Origin: Leptobrachium leishanense
Lineage: Eukaryota; Chordata; Amphibia; Anura; Megophryidae
Assembly: GCA_009667805.1 (NCBI GenBank)
Contig: CM019075.1
Span: 19,775,615 to 19,839,614 of the forward strand
Length of the DNA: 64,000 bases
Reading direction: 5' to 3'
This document shows positions 27,101 to 33,690 of the stretch, in pieces. The position numbers were made by a program, and so were the translations under genes. The first letter of the stretch is position 1. Each line of letters opens with the position of its first letter. Under the pieces are notes generated by a model. The model was not told the DNA's origin. It did not search any database and saw only the letters and a list, made by a program, of their open reading frames with translations.

Positions 27101-30100
27101 GGTTCTGGTTTATTAGCCTGTATTGGTTAAGTATGACGCCAGGCTTCGACTTCTATTAACCACTCCAGATGGAATCGTCTTAAAGTGAATATAGTCCTTT
27201 TTACAAGCTAGTATTTTTCCGACAGGATTAGAGTAACTTCCTGTGACGGAGCATTTAAAACAGACAAACCTTGTTTGCATACTTAAAACTGAAAATATGG
27301 CCGGATTGCTGCATTGATCTGCCTTGCCGGACATACTGCTGCACTGTATACATTAAATAAGTATGTTTTGACGTGGATCTTAAAACCTCATCACAGTTTC
27401 GGTATATTTTTGCAGAAATCTTCCACAGTATGACTCTCTATACTGGAATGTTGATCAATGCTGTATTTATACGTACATGCTCATATACAGAAAATGCCAT
27501 TTAGAATCCGACTTACAGCAAAGGCTGTCTGTACAACCAGACAACTGTACACTAACACTCACATGCAGCAGCAACAAAACGCATCCAGCCTGCCAGATGT
27601 ACCCATTCCCTGCACATACAACCGTCCAACCAACCATACCTTGACACCTACAACCAACCATACCTTGACACATACAACCAACCAACCATAGCTTGACACA
27701 TACAACCGGCCAGCCATCCATATCCTGACACAACCAGCCAGCCAGCTATACCTTGACTAATACCACCAGCCAGCCAGACCCTGAAAAATAAAACAGGCCA
27801 GTCATACCCCGACACCTACAACTGGCCGGTCATACCCTGACACCTACAACTGGCCAGCCATACCCTGACACCTACAACTGGCCAGCCATACCCTGACACC
27901 TACAACTGGCCAGCCATACCCTGACAAATACAACCAGCTAGCAAGACCTTGACACATACAACCGACCAGCCATACCCTGACCGAGACAACCAGCTAGCCA
28001 TACCACCAGCTAGCAATAACTTGACACATACAACTGGCCAGCCATACCCTAACAAATACAGCCAGTCAGCCATACCTTGATAAGTTCGACTGGCCCGCCA
28101 TGCCTAAACATACTTGGCAGGCCAGTCATACCTTAACACATGTGACCGGCCGGCCATACCTTGACACGTGCGTCCAGCCGGCCATACCTTGACATGTGCA
28201 TCCGGCCGGCCATACCTTGACACGTGCCTCCGGCCGGCCATACCTTGACACGTGCGTCCGGCCGGCCATAGCTTGACACGTGCGTCCGGCCGTACCTTAA
28301 TGTGCATGTCCAGCCGGCCGTACCTTAACACGTGCTTCTGGCTGGCTTTACCTTAACACGTGCGTCAGGCCGTACCTTAACACGTGTGTCAGGCCGTACC
28401 TTAACACGTGCGTCCGGCCGGCCGTACATTAACAAGTGCGTCAGGCCGTACCTTAACACGTCTGGCCGGCCGTACCTTAACACGTGCGTCTGGCCGGCCG
28501 TACCTTAACACGTGCGTCCGGCCAGCCGTACCTTAACACGTGCGTCCGGCGGCCGTACCTTAACACGTGCGTCCGGCCGGCCGTCCCGTAACACGTGCAT
28601 CCGTCCGTCCCGTAACACGTGCTCCCGTCCGTCCCGTGACACGTGCGCCTGGCCGGCAGTACCTTAAAACGTGCGTCCGGCCAGCCGTACCTTAACAAGT
28701 GCGTCAGGCCGTACCTTAACACGTGCGTCTGGCCGGCCGTACCTTAACACGTGCGTCAGGCCGTACCTTAACACGTGCGTCAGGTCGTACCTTAACACGT
28801 GCGTTAACACGTGCGTCCGGCCAGCCGTACCTTAACACGTGCGTCCGGCCGTACCTTAACACGTGAGTCCGGCTGGTCGTACCTTAACACGTGCGTCCGG
28901 CCGGCCGTACCTTAACACGTGCGTCCGGCCGGCCGTACCTTAATGTGCATGTCCAGCCGACCGTATCTTAACACGTGCACCTGGCCGGCCATCCCGTAAC
29001 ACGTGCGTCCGTCCGTCCCGTAACACGTGCGCCCGTCTGTCCCGTGACACGTGCGCCTGGCCGGCCGTACCTTAAAACGTGCGTCCGGCCAGCCGTACCT
29101 TAACAAGTGCGTCAGGCCGTACTTTAACACGTGCGTCTGGCTGGCCGTACCTTAACAAGTGCGTCAGGCCGTACCTTAACACGTGTGTCCGGCCGTACAT
29201 TAACAAGTGCGTCAGGCCGTACCTTAACACGTGCGTCCGGCCGGCCGTACCTTAACACGTGCGCCTGGGCGGCCGTCCCGTAACACGTGCGTCCGTCCCG
29301 TAACACGTGCGCCCGTCCGTCCCATGACACGTGCGCCTGGCCGGCCGTACCTTAAAACGTGCGTCCGGCCAGCCGTACCTTAACAAGTGCGTCAGGCCGT
29401 ACTTTAACACGTGCGTCTGGCCGGCCGTACCTTAACAAGTGCGTCAGGCCGTACCTTAACACGTGCGTCCGGCTGTACATTAACAAGTGCGTCAGGCCAT
29501 ACCTTAACACGTGCGTCCGGCCGGCCGTACCTTAACACGTGCGTCCGGCCGGCCATACCTTAACACAGGCGTCTGGCCGGCCGTACCTTAACACAGGCGT
29601 TTGGCCGTACCTTAACACGTGTCTCCAGCCGGCCGTACCTTAACACGTACATCCGGCCGGATTTACCGTAACACGTACAGATGCCCAGCCATATCGTAAC
29701 ACCGGTCACCGGCCAGCTGTACCATAACACGTGCATCTGGCCAGTCGTATCTTAACGCCTGCGTCCAACCAGATATACACGTACGTACGTACGACCGACC
29801 AGCCATACCTTAACATGTGTGTCCGTCTAGATATACCTTAACACTTCCTACCGGCCAGCCATATACCATAACGTGTGTTCAACCAGATATACCGTAACAC
29901 TTCCTACTGGCCGGCCAGCCATTCCTTAACTTTTACAACCAGTCACACCATGAACATTTGGTGATACATACATGTATAGAAGGAGGCCATTTACATTGTC
30001 ATGCAAACACAAACCAATAAACCCCAAAATATCCAATGATACAGCAAGCCATATAAATATAAGGGCAAAAAAGCAAGAAAGAACTGTACATACATCACCG

Positions 30101-31675
30101 TATGTTCATTAAACAGTTATTCACCCTTACTCTAATATCAGACACTGCAATACATCCAGCTGTGAATACACTGACAATAGCATTAGTCATACATTCTATC
30201 ACATAATAGTAAAAGCCAGACCCATACACAAAACCACCAGCCAAATATTTCAGTACCGTGAAGGCACCGCAGCTGGACTTGGCCATCATTTTTCTTTAAA
30301 GCTTCAGTTTCCCTTCTGGGTTTATCCATATTTTGAAAAATGCCTCTTTGCACCATATGGTAAAAGTTACTCTGGTGCTTGATACAACCACGTAACCATT
30401 ATTTACCTGTGGTCCTTGGATGCAGAATGGAACCAAGGACCTGTAATGACAAACCAGAGTGAGAATGGCACCGCTTTATGGGATAAGGGCTTGGTCATTT
30501 TGATCATTACAAAATAAAACCTGGAGCTGAGATCCCATTTACATTCACCAAGCAGTAAGAAAACATCTACCTTTGCATAGGTTAAAAAAATGGAACCAAG
30601 ATATGGTGGGGCATGAGTGAGTGGGCGAAGGGAGTCCCTAGTGGCTTTGTACCCCGTCTGTCTCCATCTCTGTGTCTAATCTTCTCCTTTTTACCTCGCT
30701 GCCCCTTCACAGCCATTGGACATTCAGTTTGAGTGGGAGTGAAGCAAAGGTTGCATGTTATGGTTGTTTAAGAAGAGTGAGCAATGAATATTATTCATAG
30801 AGCTGTAGGTCCTGTCAGCACATGGGCACCAAGAAGTACCTCATCCCTTTCAGCATGCCAAGGTTAATTAGATGACCGTATGCAAACCTGGAGGCCTGTT
30901 TCTAGAACTCGAGGTTAAGCTTGAGCCAACTGACACTCCTCAAATGGGATGGCCATGATACCACCATGCAAGCATGGCATTGCGTGCCAGAGGCTTCAGA
31001 AGGCCAGCCTTGATTACCAACTGCATCTCTCAATGCCAAGTAAGAGGTTTCGAGGAGCCCGAAGATGCTAGTAATGCGAGTGGTCCAGCTGTCTTTCCAG
31101 TGCTCATCAACTGACGTTCCGCTCCTACCACCATGAAAGTTCTCCTGGGCTCTTCGTGGAAAGATACTTGCAGTGGGCAGAGATCTACCGGAACCTCTGC
31201 AGGAATGTCGACTGATCAAAAGCTTTTGTGTACCAATGTTGACTTATTCTACACCATATAGCATTCTGAAAGTTTCCACCAAATTCCTAAAGCCATTCTA
31301 GAAAAAAATTAAGGTTCCTCTCCTGCTCCTGGGGCAAGAAGGGGCTGGACACATATAGGTGACCTACTAGAATACAGAGTGGCCAGGATGCATAGTACCA
31401 AAAGACATTGTTTGGAGAGGTTCTAGTTTTCTGACCCCCATTCCTTGGACCGAGCTGTCCAAGACCCACAGTGAGCGTGATGACACACATGTAGATGTTG
31501 ATGGGCAGTTGGGAAGGGGAACCAGTAATGACTAGTTGACAGTTGCATAAAAATTGAGACAGTAGGAAAGTCCAAGGGGAGCCTTACCTTGTAGCTCGTT
31601 CTTGGCAGCCTTTCCAAAGTACGGGAAACACAAATAAAGCATGAGGACTATCCTTGTGAGTGGTAATTTCTCCAT
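13..31675 (-). CDS. THBS3: thrombospondin-3, 5' half of gene (exons 1-12, partial)
   Basis: Thrombospondin-3 is a secreted, calcium-binding, pentameric matricellular glycoprotein (subgroup B, with THBS4 and COMP). Twelve exons read on the minus strand join in phase with GT/AG junctions throughout: 31588-31675, 17866-18072, 17360-17616, 16709-16811, 16197-16223, 15990-16072, 15577-15628, 9535-9683, 1367-1507, 884-961, 459-611 and 13-123. They give 483 codons (1449 nt) with no stop. Domains by residue: signal peptide ~1-24, TSPN ~30-218, coiled coil ~228-272, EGF-like modules ~273-458, start of type 3 repeats ~460-483. Assignment to THBS3 rather than THBS4 or COMP rests on motifs such as [29 protein letters not shown] and NDGNNGG, and on the MTX1 neighbour. 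Human THBS3 is about 956 aa, so about half is present; the remaining type 3 repeats and the L-lectin-like C-terminal domain lie off the left edge. Confidence 0.96.
193..336. repeat. MITE with CAGGGATCTCAAACTC-type ends, THBS3 intron 11
   Basis: The left end ATGGATCTCGAACTCC and right end GAGACTCCTGCC are imperfect inverted repeats around a core containing AACTCCCATGATCCTCTG. The same family lies at 15834-15953 in intron 6, where the ends are nearly perfect. Confidence 0.55.
459..611 (-). CDS. THBS3: THBS3 exon 11: EGF-like module 3 end and module 4 start
   Basis: Acceptor CCTCTAG, then [37 protein letters not shown] and [10 protein letters not shown], donor GTATGT. The length is 153 bp, phase 0. 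NQT is a potential glycosylation sequon. The residue after the last Cys is Ala at the donor, where mammals have Gln. Confidence 0.95.
884..961 (-). CDS. THBS3: THBS3 exon 10: EGF-like module 3, first half
   Basis: Acceptor TTCTTTAAAG, then [20 protein letters not shown] and ICTNTV, donor GTAAGT. The length is 78 bp, phase 0. DIDEC is the calcium-binding N-terminus. Cysteine spacing continues into exon 11 (GSFKCGQC). Confidence 0.95.
962..1366. other. THBS3 intron 9, no feature seen
   Basis: Apart from splice sites I see no repeat, RNA gene or coding potential. Intron 10 (612-883) is likewise unremarkable. Confidence 0.6.
1367..1507 (-). CDS. THBS3: THBS3 exon 9: EGF-like module 2 (calcium-binding type)
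   Basis: Acceptor CGTACACAG, then [31 protein letters not shown] and [12 protein letters not shown], then donor GTAAGC. The length is 141 bp, phase 0 at both ends. The [12 protein letters not shown] tail is a subgroup B feature: module 2 is longer than a standard EGF domain. Confidence 0.96.
1508..2114. other. start of THBS3 intron 8, degenerate repeat
   Basis: Around 1778-1850 the run GGTCGGATTTACCTTTAGGC and a G9 tract resemble the end of a frog repeat seen again near 21445 and 37855. There are homopolymer C and T runs at 1905-2000. No coding potential. Confidence 0.35.
2115..3004. mobile_element. non-autonomous DNA transposon, CAGGGTTATTC family, copy 1
   Basis: Terminal inverted repeats CAGGGTTATTCAAAGAG (2115) and CTCTTTGAATAACCCTG (ending 3004), ~890 bp, no transposase. 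The interior aligns with copy 2 at 5069-9001, including TTATCATTCCCTGGACCTCA. Copy 2 has a TAA 3-bp duplication, which suggests a PIF/Harbinger-like element. The flanks of copy 1 do not give a clean duplication, so the superfamily stays open. Confidence 0.75.
3058..3505. mobile_element. Harbinger-like MITE, GGCTAGGGTCAGA family, copy 1
   Basis: Ends GGCTAGGGTCAGATGAGCGC and GCGCTCGTCTGACCCTAGCC form 20-bp inverted repeats. The target duplication is TAA (3055-3057 and 3506-3508). The interior is a dense set of GTACGGAC/GTCCGTAC palindromes. No ORF of interest. A TWA duplication is typical of PIF/Harbinger. Confidence 0.8.
3529..3994 (+). mobile_element. solo LTR, 466 bp, ATAT target duplication
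   Basis: Begins TGTAGAGGTCGG and ends CCAAACGTCACA, flanked by ATAT on both sides (3525-3528, 3995-3998). An AATAAA polyadenylation signal at 3932-3937, about 60 bp from the 3' end, fixes the plus orientation. No internal region remains, so this is a recombined solo LTR. Four-bp duplications occur in several retrovirus-like and gypsy-like families; the family is not assigned. Confidence 0.75.
4139..4250. repeat. hAT-type MITE of the AACTACATCTCCCATGAT family
   Basis: AACTTGGCAACCACATGTTTTG and the inverted partner CAAAACATAAGGAGGACCAAGG enclose ACTACATCTCCCATGATACTC. Relatives are at 21099-21223, 23934-24069, 33590-33690 and 61445-61775. Confidence 0.55.
6117..7105. repeat. two-unit minisatellite inside the hAT element
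   Basis: Two interleaved units: TCATGGATATGCCCCC (16 bp) and TCATGGATATTGCCTCCAGC (20 bp), in irregular order for about 1 kb. Early copies (6117-6260) read CAGCTCACTCATGGATTTGC and CAGCTCACACATG, like the arrays at 13584-13700 and 63900-64000. All three plus frames are open for long stretches because the units lack stops; I do not read this as a gene. Confidence 0.92.
7121..7498. repeat. two long palindromes with inward and outward splice-donor consensus
   Basis: Hairpin 1 (7121-7268) and hairpin 3 (7349-7498) both begin ATACTTACCTTCCTGGGCGC and end in its complement GCCCAGGAAGGTAAGTAT. The arms contain CGTTGGAAGGACCCCAGCC. Between them, hairpin 2 (~7276-7338) pairs CAGCTGCAGGGCCTGTCTGA with its complement. 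Each long palindrome places an AAG-GTAAGTAT 5' splice-site consensus on both strands. Confidence 0.85.
7873..8526. repeat. hairpin train at right end of piggyBac-like element
   Basis: At least ten adjacent, mutually unrelated inverted repeats with short loops, for example 7925-8005, 8011-8051 (AGGACTGGCGTCATCGTG and partner), 8071-8098, 8109-8148, 8169-8217, 8280-8319, 8320-8353, 8374-8409, 8459-8483 and 8501-8525. The last two are two versions of GGAGGACGCGCTSAGCGCG. The same architecture recurs at 45262-45765. Confidence 0.88.
9535..9683 (-). CDS. THBS3: THBS3 exon 8: EGF-like module 1
   Basis: Starts [20 protein letters not shown] after CTCCTCAG and ends HCADIDE before GTGACT (phase 0). 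Six cysteines with the NPCF...YRCGPCPAG pattern form an EGF-like module. The terminal DIDE opens the calcium-binding motif of the next module. The sequon NGS is a possible N-glycosylation site. Confidence 0.96.
10279..11037 (+). mobile_element. solo LTR of the coiled-coil-gag retrotransposon family
   Basis: Starts TGTCATGGAGC and ends GGTTCCGTCACA, flanked by the perfect 5-bp duplication GATAT (10274-10278 and 11038-11042). It matches, in opposite orientation, the LTRs at 49320-50094 and 59973-60775 over its length, including ATGCAACAGGGCTTTCCCCT and the AGCAGGTGGGTCAAGCTGCTC region. Internal sequence was lost by LTR-LTR recombination. Confidence 0.9.
11100..12739 (-). mobile_element. Tc1-like DNA transposon, near full length
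   Basis: TA target duplication (11098-11099, 12740-12741). The ends CAGTCAGGTCCAGAAATATT and inverted partner begin ~165-bp inverted repeats that also contain the internal GTGAACGGTGTAGGA motif. The length of 1.64 kb is normal for a vertebrate Tc1 element. It sits inside the hAT element at 9877-12860. A detached right end of the same family is at 38205-38369. Confidence 0.93.
11353..12394 (-). pseudogene. Tc1-family DD34E transposase, broken
   Basis: Cut-and-paste transposase of the Tc1/mariner superfamily. The coding region starts [11 protein letters not shown] near 12394. It is interrupted by an in-frame TAA right after SVK (~12360) and by a frameshift within the ~7-codon stretch after the GRPR AT-hook-like motif near 12212. 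From 12198 it is open for 281 codons. The catalytic triad is visible as WTDETK (D1), [10 protein letters not shown] (D2) and [11 protein letters not shown] (E), with the expected 34-residue spacing class. N-terminal helix-turn-helix segments ([16 protein letters not shown]) are present in the upstream frame. It probably makes no active protein. Confidence 0.92.
12869..13318. other. part of THBS3 intron 7 with a truncated Harbinger-like end
   Basis: At 13052-13160, GGACGGGGTCGGACGAGCGC and an inner GTCCGT-like palindromic stretch resemble one end of the GGCTAGGGTCAGACGAGCGC family. No matching partner end was found, so this is at most a truncated copy. Confidence 0.4.
13319..14024. mobile_element. 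second minisatellite-bearing hAT-like element
   Basis: Ends TAGGGCTCGTAATGATTAA and, inverted, TAGGGCAGCGGAAATTAACG. Flanks TTTTATAT (13311-13318) and TTTTATGT (14025-14032) match 7 of 8. The interior has four ~26-bp units ATTGCCCCCAGCTCACACAT (13584-13690) and a ~250-bp palindrome (13706-13953; GCGTGTTTGGCTCCCTATGA and partner). Minisatellite followed by GC-rich palindrome repeats the plan of the hAT element at 5927-7701. Confidence 0.82.
14033..15576. other. remainder of THBS3 intron 7
   Basis: About 14090-14920 has compositional features of an old repeat (GC-rich GGCCGCTAGGCTAGCGG, short inverted AGCGCTAA/TTAGCGCT words) but no recognisable protein. From 14920 to 15576 I see nothing specific. 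Confidence 0.4.
15577..15628 (-). CDS. THBS3: THBS3 exon 7: coiled-coil end with Cys pair
   Basis: Encodes [18 protein letters not shown] between acceptor ACGGCAG and donor GTAAGA. The two cysteines in ECQVC correspond to the pair that forms the inter-chain disulfides locking the pentamer in COMP-type thrombospondins. The [16 protein letters not shown] string is close to diagnostic for THBS3. Confidence 0.96.
15834..15953. repeat. MITE with GCAGGGATCTCAAACTC ends, THBS3 intron 6
   Basis: GCAGGGATCTCAAACTCT and GAGTTTGAGATCCCTGC are near-perfect inverted ends around a core with ATTCCCAGAATTCTTTG and ATCATGGGAGGTGTAGTT. Same family as 193-336. Confidence 0.7.
15990..16072 (-). CDS. THBS3: THBS3 exon 6: coiled-coil oligomerisation segment
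   Basis: Encodes [20 protein letters not shown] then LREDIREQ, a heptad pattern with Leu, Ile, Val and Phe at core positions. This is the parallel pentameric coiled coil of subgroup B thrombospondins. The acceptor is TCATCCAG and the donor GTAAAG (phase 0). Confidence 0.95.
16197..16223 (-). CDS. THBS3: THBS3 exon 5: 27-bp micro-exon
   Basis: Acceptor TTCCTTTAG is followed by codons for [10 protein letters not shown], then donor GTAAGT. The 27 bp enter and leave in phase 1 and bridge exons 4 and 6 exactly. The residues match the linker just before the coiled coil of vertebrate THBS3 (…NSILGEQTKAL in mammals). Confidence 0.88.
16709..16811 (-). CDS. THBS3: THBS3 exon 4: end of TSPN domain
   Basis: Residues ~185-218, reading [20 protein letters not shown] then [15 protein letters not shown]. 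The Cys in SECPF is the conserved disulfide cysteine at the end of the TSPN domain. The acceptor is CTACAG and the donor GTATGAGG (phase 1). The exon is too short to stand out as an ORF and was placed by splice sites, phase and homology. Confidence 0.93.
17360..17616 (-). CDS. THBS3: THBS3 exon 3: second part of TSPN domain
   Basis: Residues ~99-184. It starts [19 protein letters not shown] after a TTTTTCCAG acceptor and ends KAYVRMQ at donor GTATGG (phase 0). It contains the LELYVDCK strand conserved in subgroup B TSPN domains and a potential N-glycosylation site (NLS). Confidence 0.95.
17866..18072 (-). CDS. THBS3: THBS3 exon 2: first part of TSPN domain
   Basis: Residues ~30-98. It begins after acceptor ACAATCACAG with [13 protein letters not shown] and ends [11 protein letters not shown] before donor GTGAGT (phase 1). 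The segment [18 protein letters not shown] is the thrombospondin N-terminal laminin-G-like fold. The 207-bp length and both phases fit the flanking exons exactly. Confidence 0.95.
18073..19184. other. 3' part of THBS3 intron 1
   Basis: No recognised element apart from a (TA)n microsatellite at 18975-18999. The region is AT-rich and unique-looking. Confidence 0.5.
18975..18999. repeat. (TA)n microsatellite
   Basis: About 12 uninterrupted TA units. Confidence 0.95.
19185..20210. repeat. two consecutive foldback palindromes built from a CCCGACAACC minisatellite
   Basis: Palindrome 1 is centred on GGGTTAACCC at 19348-19357, palindrome 2 on GGGTTAACCC at 19899-19908. The arms consist of 20-25-bp units such as CCAACTTCCCGACATCC and CAACCAGGTCCCCGAATGCC. 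Palindrome 2 extends beyond the minisatellite into unique-looking arms (19553-19745 against 20045-20205, CACATGCAGAGGC and partner), which makes similar open frames on both strands. This is foldback-like; no transposase or clear duplication was identified. Confidence 0.82.
20211..21098. other. THBS3 intron 1, no feature seen
   Basis: No repeat end, RNA gene or protein match recognised. Minus-strand open frames here lack domain signatures. Confidence 0.45.
21099..21223. mobile_element. hAT MITE, CAGGGGTCAGCAACC family
   Basis: Ends CATGGGTCAGCAACCTCGG and, inverted, CAGGGGTCAGCAACCTTGG. Flanks CAATAGAG and CACTAAAG match at 6 of 8 bases. The core contains ATCATGGGAGATACATCTGG. Confidence 0.75.
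21590..22985 (-). pseudogene. L2-like LINE, 5'-truncated reverse transcriptase with C-terminal region
   Basis: Non-LTR retrotransposon remnant read on the minus strand. It starts in the RT palm ([19 protein letters not shown], 22900-22965), passes PQGSV and a degraded YADDTQI (near 22670), and runs to the L2-type C-terminus ([30 protein letters not shown] near 22120-22300). Several frameshifts split it over frames 22550-23023, 22423-22629 and 22041-22319. The 3' side has TTAGCGCTCTATAAAATC, like L2 tails. Not functional. Confidence 0.85.
23035..23933. other. THBS3 intron 1, unassigned
   Basis: Only purine-rich stretches (GAAGAATGGG-type, 23270-23420) that look like decayed simple sequence. 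No coding potential. Confidence 0.4.
23934..24069. repeat. hAT MITE, CAGGRGTCGGCAACC family
   Basis: CAGGAGTCGGCAACCTTGG at the left and CCAAGGTTGATGATTTC at the right enclose ACATCTCCTAAGATGCTCAGC and its inverse CCTCATGGGAAATGCAGATCC. Related to 21099-21223. Confidence 0.6.
24070..25846. other. THBS3 intron 1, no feature seen
   Basis: About 1.8 kb of moderately AT-rich sequence. I find no repeat termini, ORF with a domain, or RNA gene. Confidence 0.45.
25847..26571. mobile_element. solo LTR, 725 bp, AGAAG target duplication
   Basis: Starts TGTTACAGTGGC and ends GGAACCGTGACA, flanked by the perfect 5-bp duplication AGAAG (25842-25846, 26572-26576). TG...CA termini with a 5-bp duplication define an LTR insertion. 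The interior has repeated AACCAGAA-type words. The family and orientation are not clear. Confidence 0.75.
26577..27594. other. THBS3 intron 1, no feature seen
   Basis: Nothing recognisable between the solo LTR and the minisatellite. Confidence 0.45.
27595..29950. repeat. 2.3-kb minisatellite with CACGTG in nearly every central unit
   Basis: Unit CGTACCTTAACACGTGCGTC + CGGCCGGC (28 bp), with 20-24-bp variants lacking one GGCC block. The left edge (27595-28130) carries older units such as CCATACCCTGACACCTACAA, grading into the CpG-rich central type. A higher-order block with CGTCCCGTAACACGTGCG, a TTAAAACG unit and a TTAACAAG unit recurs near 28580, 28990 and 29270. The right edge (29640-29950) is degenerate. 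It lies in THBS3 intron 1. Confidence 0.95.
29951..31587. other. THBS3 intron 1 near exon 1, no feature seen
   Basis: No repeat ends or coding potential recognised in this 1.6 kb next to exon 1. It is a plausible place for intronic regulatory sequence, but no motif stands out. Confidence 0.4.
31588..31675 (-). CDS. THBS3: THBS3 exon 1: start codon and signal peptide
   Basis: The ATG is at 31675-31673. The exon encodes [20 protein letters not shown], then GKAAKNELQ: a basic N-terminus, the hydrophobic core [12 protein letters not shown] and a small-residue GKAA cleavage zone, a typical secretory signal peptide. It ends CAA-G followed by donor GTAAGG (phase 1), and the split codon completes as Val in exon 2. 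The ATG is the only in-frame start next to the signal sequence. Mammalian THBS3 exon 1 also ends in ...LQ just before VIDLLTV. Confidence 0.93.
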
Positions 31676-31960
31676 CTTTAAGCCAGACGGTGCCCAGGGA
31701 GTCACAGGGGGAACTGGTGCTGAAGACAGGACAGAAGTGACACCAAGGTGTCAGTTGGTCAGAGGCATCTCTTACACAGCCCTTTGTGCACGGTGCAAGG
31801 TTTGAATGACAGAGTTAGCTCTCTCTCAGTCTGAGTAAGTGTGAGTAACTCAGTCTCCCCCCTCCTACCCTCACCCTCCTCTCCTCCTGCACACACACAG
31901 CACTGCCTGGGACACAGACTCCAACCAGGGATCCCTGCTTAGTGTTTACACTCTACATTC
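31676..31960 (-). promoter_or_regulatory. probable THBS3 5' UTR / proximal promoter
   Basis: This is sequence directly upstream of the THBS3 ATG on the minus strand. I see no TATA box. It has a purine-rich run on the minus strand (complement of 31857-31890, CCCCCCTCCTACCCTCACCC and following) and an AP-1-like TGAGTAA near 31843. No transcription start can be fixed from sequence alone. Confidence 0.4.
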
Positions 31961-32405
31961 TTTGTGTGAATGGAGGTTTAACCCTACGTCCGCCATGAGG
32001 CTGCCAAGACGGGCTCTGGATGCCAAGTGACGTCGCGAACACACGGATCTTGGCACTGTGCTACCGTGGGACCGGTCCCAAGTGAGGCCACGGTATCATA
32101 ATATCGGAATTTTTAACTGGATACATTTACGGATACATTTTCTTTCACTGGTTTTTAAGGACATCTTGAGGTATCGATGACAATGTTGGGGCAAGCATGG
32201 GGCTTGTCGCTCCCTCGTAGGGTCCACCGTCAGCAACTTCTAGAGGTTCACGTAGGGGTCAGTCTGTCTGGAACGAATACCCTGGAACTCCTCTGGCATC
32301 AGGTTTAACATGGGAAATCATGCCACCCAGCAGGGTATCTGTGCCACTGCACACAAGCTGTCAGCTGGACTATAGTCCAAAACAGAACCGTTTTATCATC
32401 TAGAC
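31961..32405. other. THBS3 upstream region, no feature seen
   Basis: No repeat end or ORF. Two AP-1/ETS-like words are not clustered enough to call. Confidence 0.4.
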
Positions 32406-32589
32406 CAGTGGTTCCCAACCGCGGTCCTCAAGTACCCCCAACAGGTCAGGTTTGCAGGATATGTGAAGCACAGCACAGGTGATATGATTTGCTGCTCAGT
32501 GATTGCAGGATTCAGTCTGTATTTCCCCAAGGTGATCCTTAAATCCTGGCCTGTTGGGGGTACTTGAGGACCACGGTTGGGAACGACTG
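32406..32589. mobile_element. hAT MITE with CAGTGGTTCCCAACC ends
   Basis: CAGTGGTTCCCAACCGCGGTCC and inverted partner GGACCACGGTTGGGAACGACTG. Flanks ATCTAGAC (32398-32405) and ATCTAGAT (32590-32597) match 7 of 8. These termini are widespread among vertebrate hAT families. Confidence 0.88.
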
Positions 32590-32640
32590 ATCTAGATCAA
32601 GGAAGAACATCCAAAACTACACATGAATATGAGAACCTCA

Positions 32641-32888
32641 TAGGGTTGCCTGATCGGCCATGTTTTTCTGGACACTTAGAGGGAAACTGGGGGAAAAAGT
32701 GCTGCCCTGCAATGCGTATAATTCATATACCGCAGGAGGGAAATCAAGGCAGGACACCTGGGATTCCTTGGGGTTTCTTACCTGCAGCGTATGGATTCTA
32801 CATGCCATGGGGTGGCATTTGATGCGATGCCCACCAGCATGAATATATTATTGGTGTCCAGGAAACCATGGCCGATCAGGCAGCTCTA
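32641..32888. repeat. hAT-like MITE with TAGGGTTGCC ends, copy 1
   Basis: TAGGGTTGCCTGATCGGCCATG and, inverted, TAGAGCTGCCTGATCGGCCATG. Flanks GAACCTCA and GACCATCA match 6 of 8. The interior matches copy 2 at 34809-35071 along its length (CATGAATA, GGGATTCCTT, TACCTG.AGCGTATGGATT). Confidence 0.75.
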
Positions 32889-33589
32889 GACCATCAGCAC
32901 ATTCCTACTTCATCGTATCGAGTCAATAACGAGGCACTACAGGTTGACACAATTTTTTTTTATTTCATTGATATTTCAGTTGGTTAATGCACCAATTGTT
33001 GAATCGGTTAAGCCTTCAGAGTTCTAGGTTCCATCCGCACTTTTGTAAACTAACTCTGTATTGTGAGTCTGACACAGGTGAACGGGGTGATGGGAAGGTT
33101 TAGATCACAGGATATTTTGGTAAACGCTCATTAAATTATCCTGATTTATGAATTCGCACCGAAGTAACATCAGGTTTCGTAAGCGTCGGACTCACAAAAA
33201 AAGGAGTATTTTTTCAATGACTTTTCTGGAGGTTGTTGGACCAGAGCAGGAATGTTGGATCGTGCGCCCCGGAGGGGTAAGAGACCTCTCTGTCTCCGTT
33301 TATTAGAAAGAAGATTGGATTTCCTTGGAGAAGAGGCGCAGTTGAGTGATAATTGCTGCGTGGGTTCAGCGGGGTCAGAGCTCGCCGTTTTATTAAATCT
33401 CACACCTGAGCTGCTCAGTACTTTAGTGGTCTGTTTCTTCTCGTGTGTACCAGATCCGGGAATTCCCCCTCCCCGGCATTTTATAAAAGGTGAATAAAAA
33501 CCATTTAAAAAAAAAAAAGACACATTCGATTCCACTTCAACTCCCCACCCCATACCTGAATGGGCCGGGGATATGCCGAATATCCTTAG
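32889..33589. other. unassigned; possible retroposed 3' end near 33519
   Basis: At 33483-33519 an AATAAA is followed 10-15 bp later by a run of twelve A, as at the end of a retroposed transcript. The upstream 300 bp (33180-33480) matches no gene I recognise. Otherwise empty. Confidence 0.3.
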
Positions 33590-33690
33590 CACTCCAGATA
33601 TTTTGGATCTGACGCTTAGAGTGCCTGAGTATCATGGGTAATGTAGTTCCAAAACATCTAGTGATGTCGAGGTTGCTGACACCTGGACAA
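33590..33690. repeat. fragment of AACTACATTACCCATGAT hAT MITE family
   Basis: CTCCAGATATTTTGGATCTG, ATCATGGGTAATGTAGTTCC and GAGGTTGCTGACACCTGG correspond to parts of the 21099-21223 family. The left end is degraded. Confidence 0.5.

Noticed and set aside
28104..29330. Series of minus-strand frames with repeated [14 protein letters not shown] peptides
   Set aside because: Translation of the CACGTG minisatellite; many short frames with no conserved start, splice sites or domain.
13..31675. THBS4 or COMP instead of THBS3 (with MTX3 instead of MTX1)
   Set aside because: THBS4 and MTX3 are also head-to-head in vertebrates, so this was considered. Exon 2, exon 7 and EGF residues ([36 protein letters not shown]) and the metaxin DLDCL stretch match THBS3 and MTX1 much better.
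33180..33519. Processed pseudogene ending in AATAAA and A12
   Set aside because: Only the tail is suggestive; the upstream 300 bp encodes nothing I recognise and no duplication was found. Kept only as a low-confidence note.
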